Below are positions 63,377-64,000 of a stretch of DNA of 64,000 nt, piece by piece (position 1 is the stretch's first letter; the number at the start of each line of letters is the position of its first letter). The notes beneath the pieces were generated by a model that saw only the letters and a list, made by a program, of their open reading frames with translations, searched no databases and was not told the DNA's origin. Origin of the DNA: Rhodovulum kholense (GTDB lineage Bacteria > Pseudomonadota > Alphaproteobacteria > Rhodobacterales > Rhodobacteraceae); contig NZ_QAYC01000002.1 in the NCBI RefSeq assembly GCF_003053725.1, positions 310,001 through 374,000 on the forward strand, written 5' to 3'. A program made the translations under genes and the position numbers.

Positions 63377-63882
63377 CCCTGTCGCGCGCGCCCGATGGGG
63401 AAGCGGATGGATCCGACTCCGCTGAGGATGCGCCCGTCGGCGCCCCCGTCGAGACCCGTCCTCCCCTGATCATCGAGGCGACACCGCTGGGCGTGCGCGC
63501 GGCGCTGAAGGAAATGCGCGCGCGGTTCGGCTCTGCGATCACTGCCGACGGGACGCTCGGCATGGCCGAAACCGTGCTGGCAGAGGTCCTGAACAACATC
63601 GTCGAGCATGCCTATGCCCGTGACCGCGACGGCCCCATCGAGTTGCGGCTGGCCCGCGAGGGGGTCTGGTTGCAGGTCGACGTGCGCGACTATGGCCTCC
63701 CGATGCCCGGCGAGAGCCTGCCCGATGGCCGGATGCCGGGGCCGGATGTTCTGGCCGACGACGTCCCCGAAGGCGGGTTCGGCTGGTTCCTGATCCGGGC
63801 TTTTGCCCGCAACCTTGACTACACCAGAAAAGCGAACCAGAACCGGTTGACCTTTTCCGTGCCGCTGAGCGAAGAGCCCTAG
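63373..63882 (+). CDS. Anti-sigma factor serine kinase (RsbW-like ATPase)
   Basis: 169 residues. An N-terminal unstructured, acidic lead (residues ~1-38), then a GHKL ATPase with the N-box AETVLAEVLNNIVEHAYARD (Asn in NNIVEHA) and a G-box VPEGGFGWFLIRAF. It would phosphorylate the STAS partner and bind a sigma factor or other target. In alphaproteobacteria such pairs also control non-sigma targets; no sigma factor lies in the window. Confidence 0.9.
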   Translation: MTLSRAPDGEADGSDSAEDAPVGAPVETRPPLIIEATPLGVRAALKEMRARFGSAITADGTLGMAETVLAEVLNNIVEHAYARDRDGPIELRLAREGVWLQVDVRDYGLPMPGESLPDGRMPGPDVLADDVPEGGFGWFLIRAFARNLDYTRKANQNRLTFSVPLSEEP

Positions 63883-63962
63883 GCCCGCGTGAGCCGCAAA
63901 AATACCCTGAAAGCTCCCTGAGCGCGCCCAGATCCGGGGCGATAACGTAAGGGTAGCTGCAA

Positions 63963-64000
63963 ATGGCTTCCCTCGGCGTCACGCTCCATATCAGCCCCCA
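63963..64000 (+). CDS. Possible start of a gene continuing past the window end
   Basis: ATG at 63963 with SD taaggg 10 nt upstream opens MASLGVTLHISP and stays open to the end of the window. Only 12 residues are visible; no family can be named. It could also be non-coding. Confidence 0.3.
   Translation, partial: MASLGVTLHISP

Noticed and set aside
1-64000. tRNA, rRNA, riboswitch or CRISPR elements
   Set aside because: No cloverleaf with a GGTTCGA-type T loop, no rRNA segments and no spaced direct repeats of CRISPR type were seen by eye; a covariance-model scan would be decisive.

Overview
The window is high-GC DNA (long open frames on both strands over real genes) whose gene content and order point to an alphaproteobacterium of the Rhodobacteraceae (Rhodovulum/Rhodobacter/Paracoccus-like). 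Evidence: cydDC-cydAB-cydX, a Fur-type Zur with znuABC, the Paracoccus-type bhcABCD/bhcR cluster, the folK-rpoZ-rsh-DUF2062-pdxJ neighbourhood, and many ATGA/GTGA stop-start overlaps. It is mostly chromosomal core DNA with one decayed insertion sequence. No tRNA, rRNA or CRISPR array was seen.

Layout. 1-5.9 kb: cytochrome bd oxidase and its assembly transporter (cydD partial, cydC, cydA, cydB and the 41-residue cydX), with a repeat-rich leader before cydA and a terminator after cydX. 6.1-10.2 kb: a TehA/SLAC1-like channel, then zinc uptake (zur-znuC-znuB divergent from znuA around a palindromic Zur box). 10.2-15.7 kb: a complete beta-hydroxyaspartate cycle cluster (bhcABCD, divergent IclR regulator bhcR), the route that turns two glyoxylate (from glycolate/C2 compounds) into oxaloacetate without carbon loss. 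15.8-20.0 kb: a fused 5-oxoprolinase/hydantoinase with a divergent Lrp/AsnC regulator. 20.0-24.2 kb: glycerol-3-phosphate-type ABC importer ugpBAEC. 24.6-26.7 kb: an HBM-type chemoreceptor. 27.1-28.4 kb: an IS256-family remnant.

28.6-38.8 kb: DUF1491, recO, pheS, a phosphoribosyltransferase, pheT (convergent with pheS), a lipoprotein, a YgeA-type Asp/Glu racemase, a ThDP enzyme, an FMN reductase and an HTD2-like hydratase. 38.8-43.2 kb: rnhA with tandem copies of its own 3' end, an overlapping ispH-LysE-DUF3429-methyltransferase chain, a YqaA protein and a NYN nuclease-like protein. 43.3-52.5 kb: folK, rpoZ, rsh, DUF2062, pdxJ, an apparently inverted rnc-lepB-acpS block, a TPR-like protein, a bacterioferritin-like protein and era. 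52.7-57.1 kb: an acidic secreted-type protein, rpsO, a small hypothetical gene and pnp with a structured leader.

57.2-64.0 kb: a glycosyltransferase, 1-Cys peroxiredoxin, RluA, a LysE exporter, free-methionine-sulfoxide reductase, a solitary EVE/PUA-HNH nuclease (candidate modification-dependent restriction enzyme), a thiolase and an anti-anti-sigma/anti-sigma kinase pair. No wholly new multi-gene system is obvious. The most interesting items are the bhc cluster with its candidate operators and internal terminator-like hairpin, the cyd leader repeats, the EVE-HNH gene, the inverted rnc-lepB-acpS block, and the tandem echo of the rnhA 3' end.
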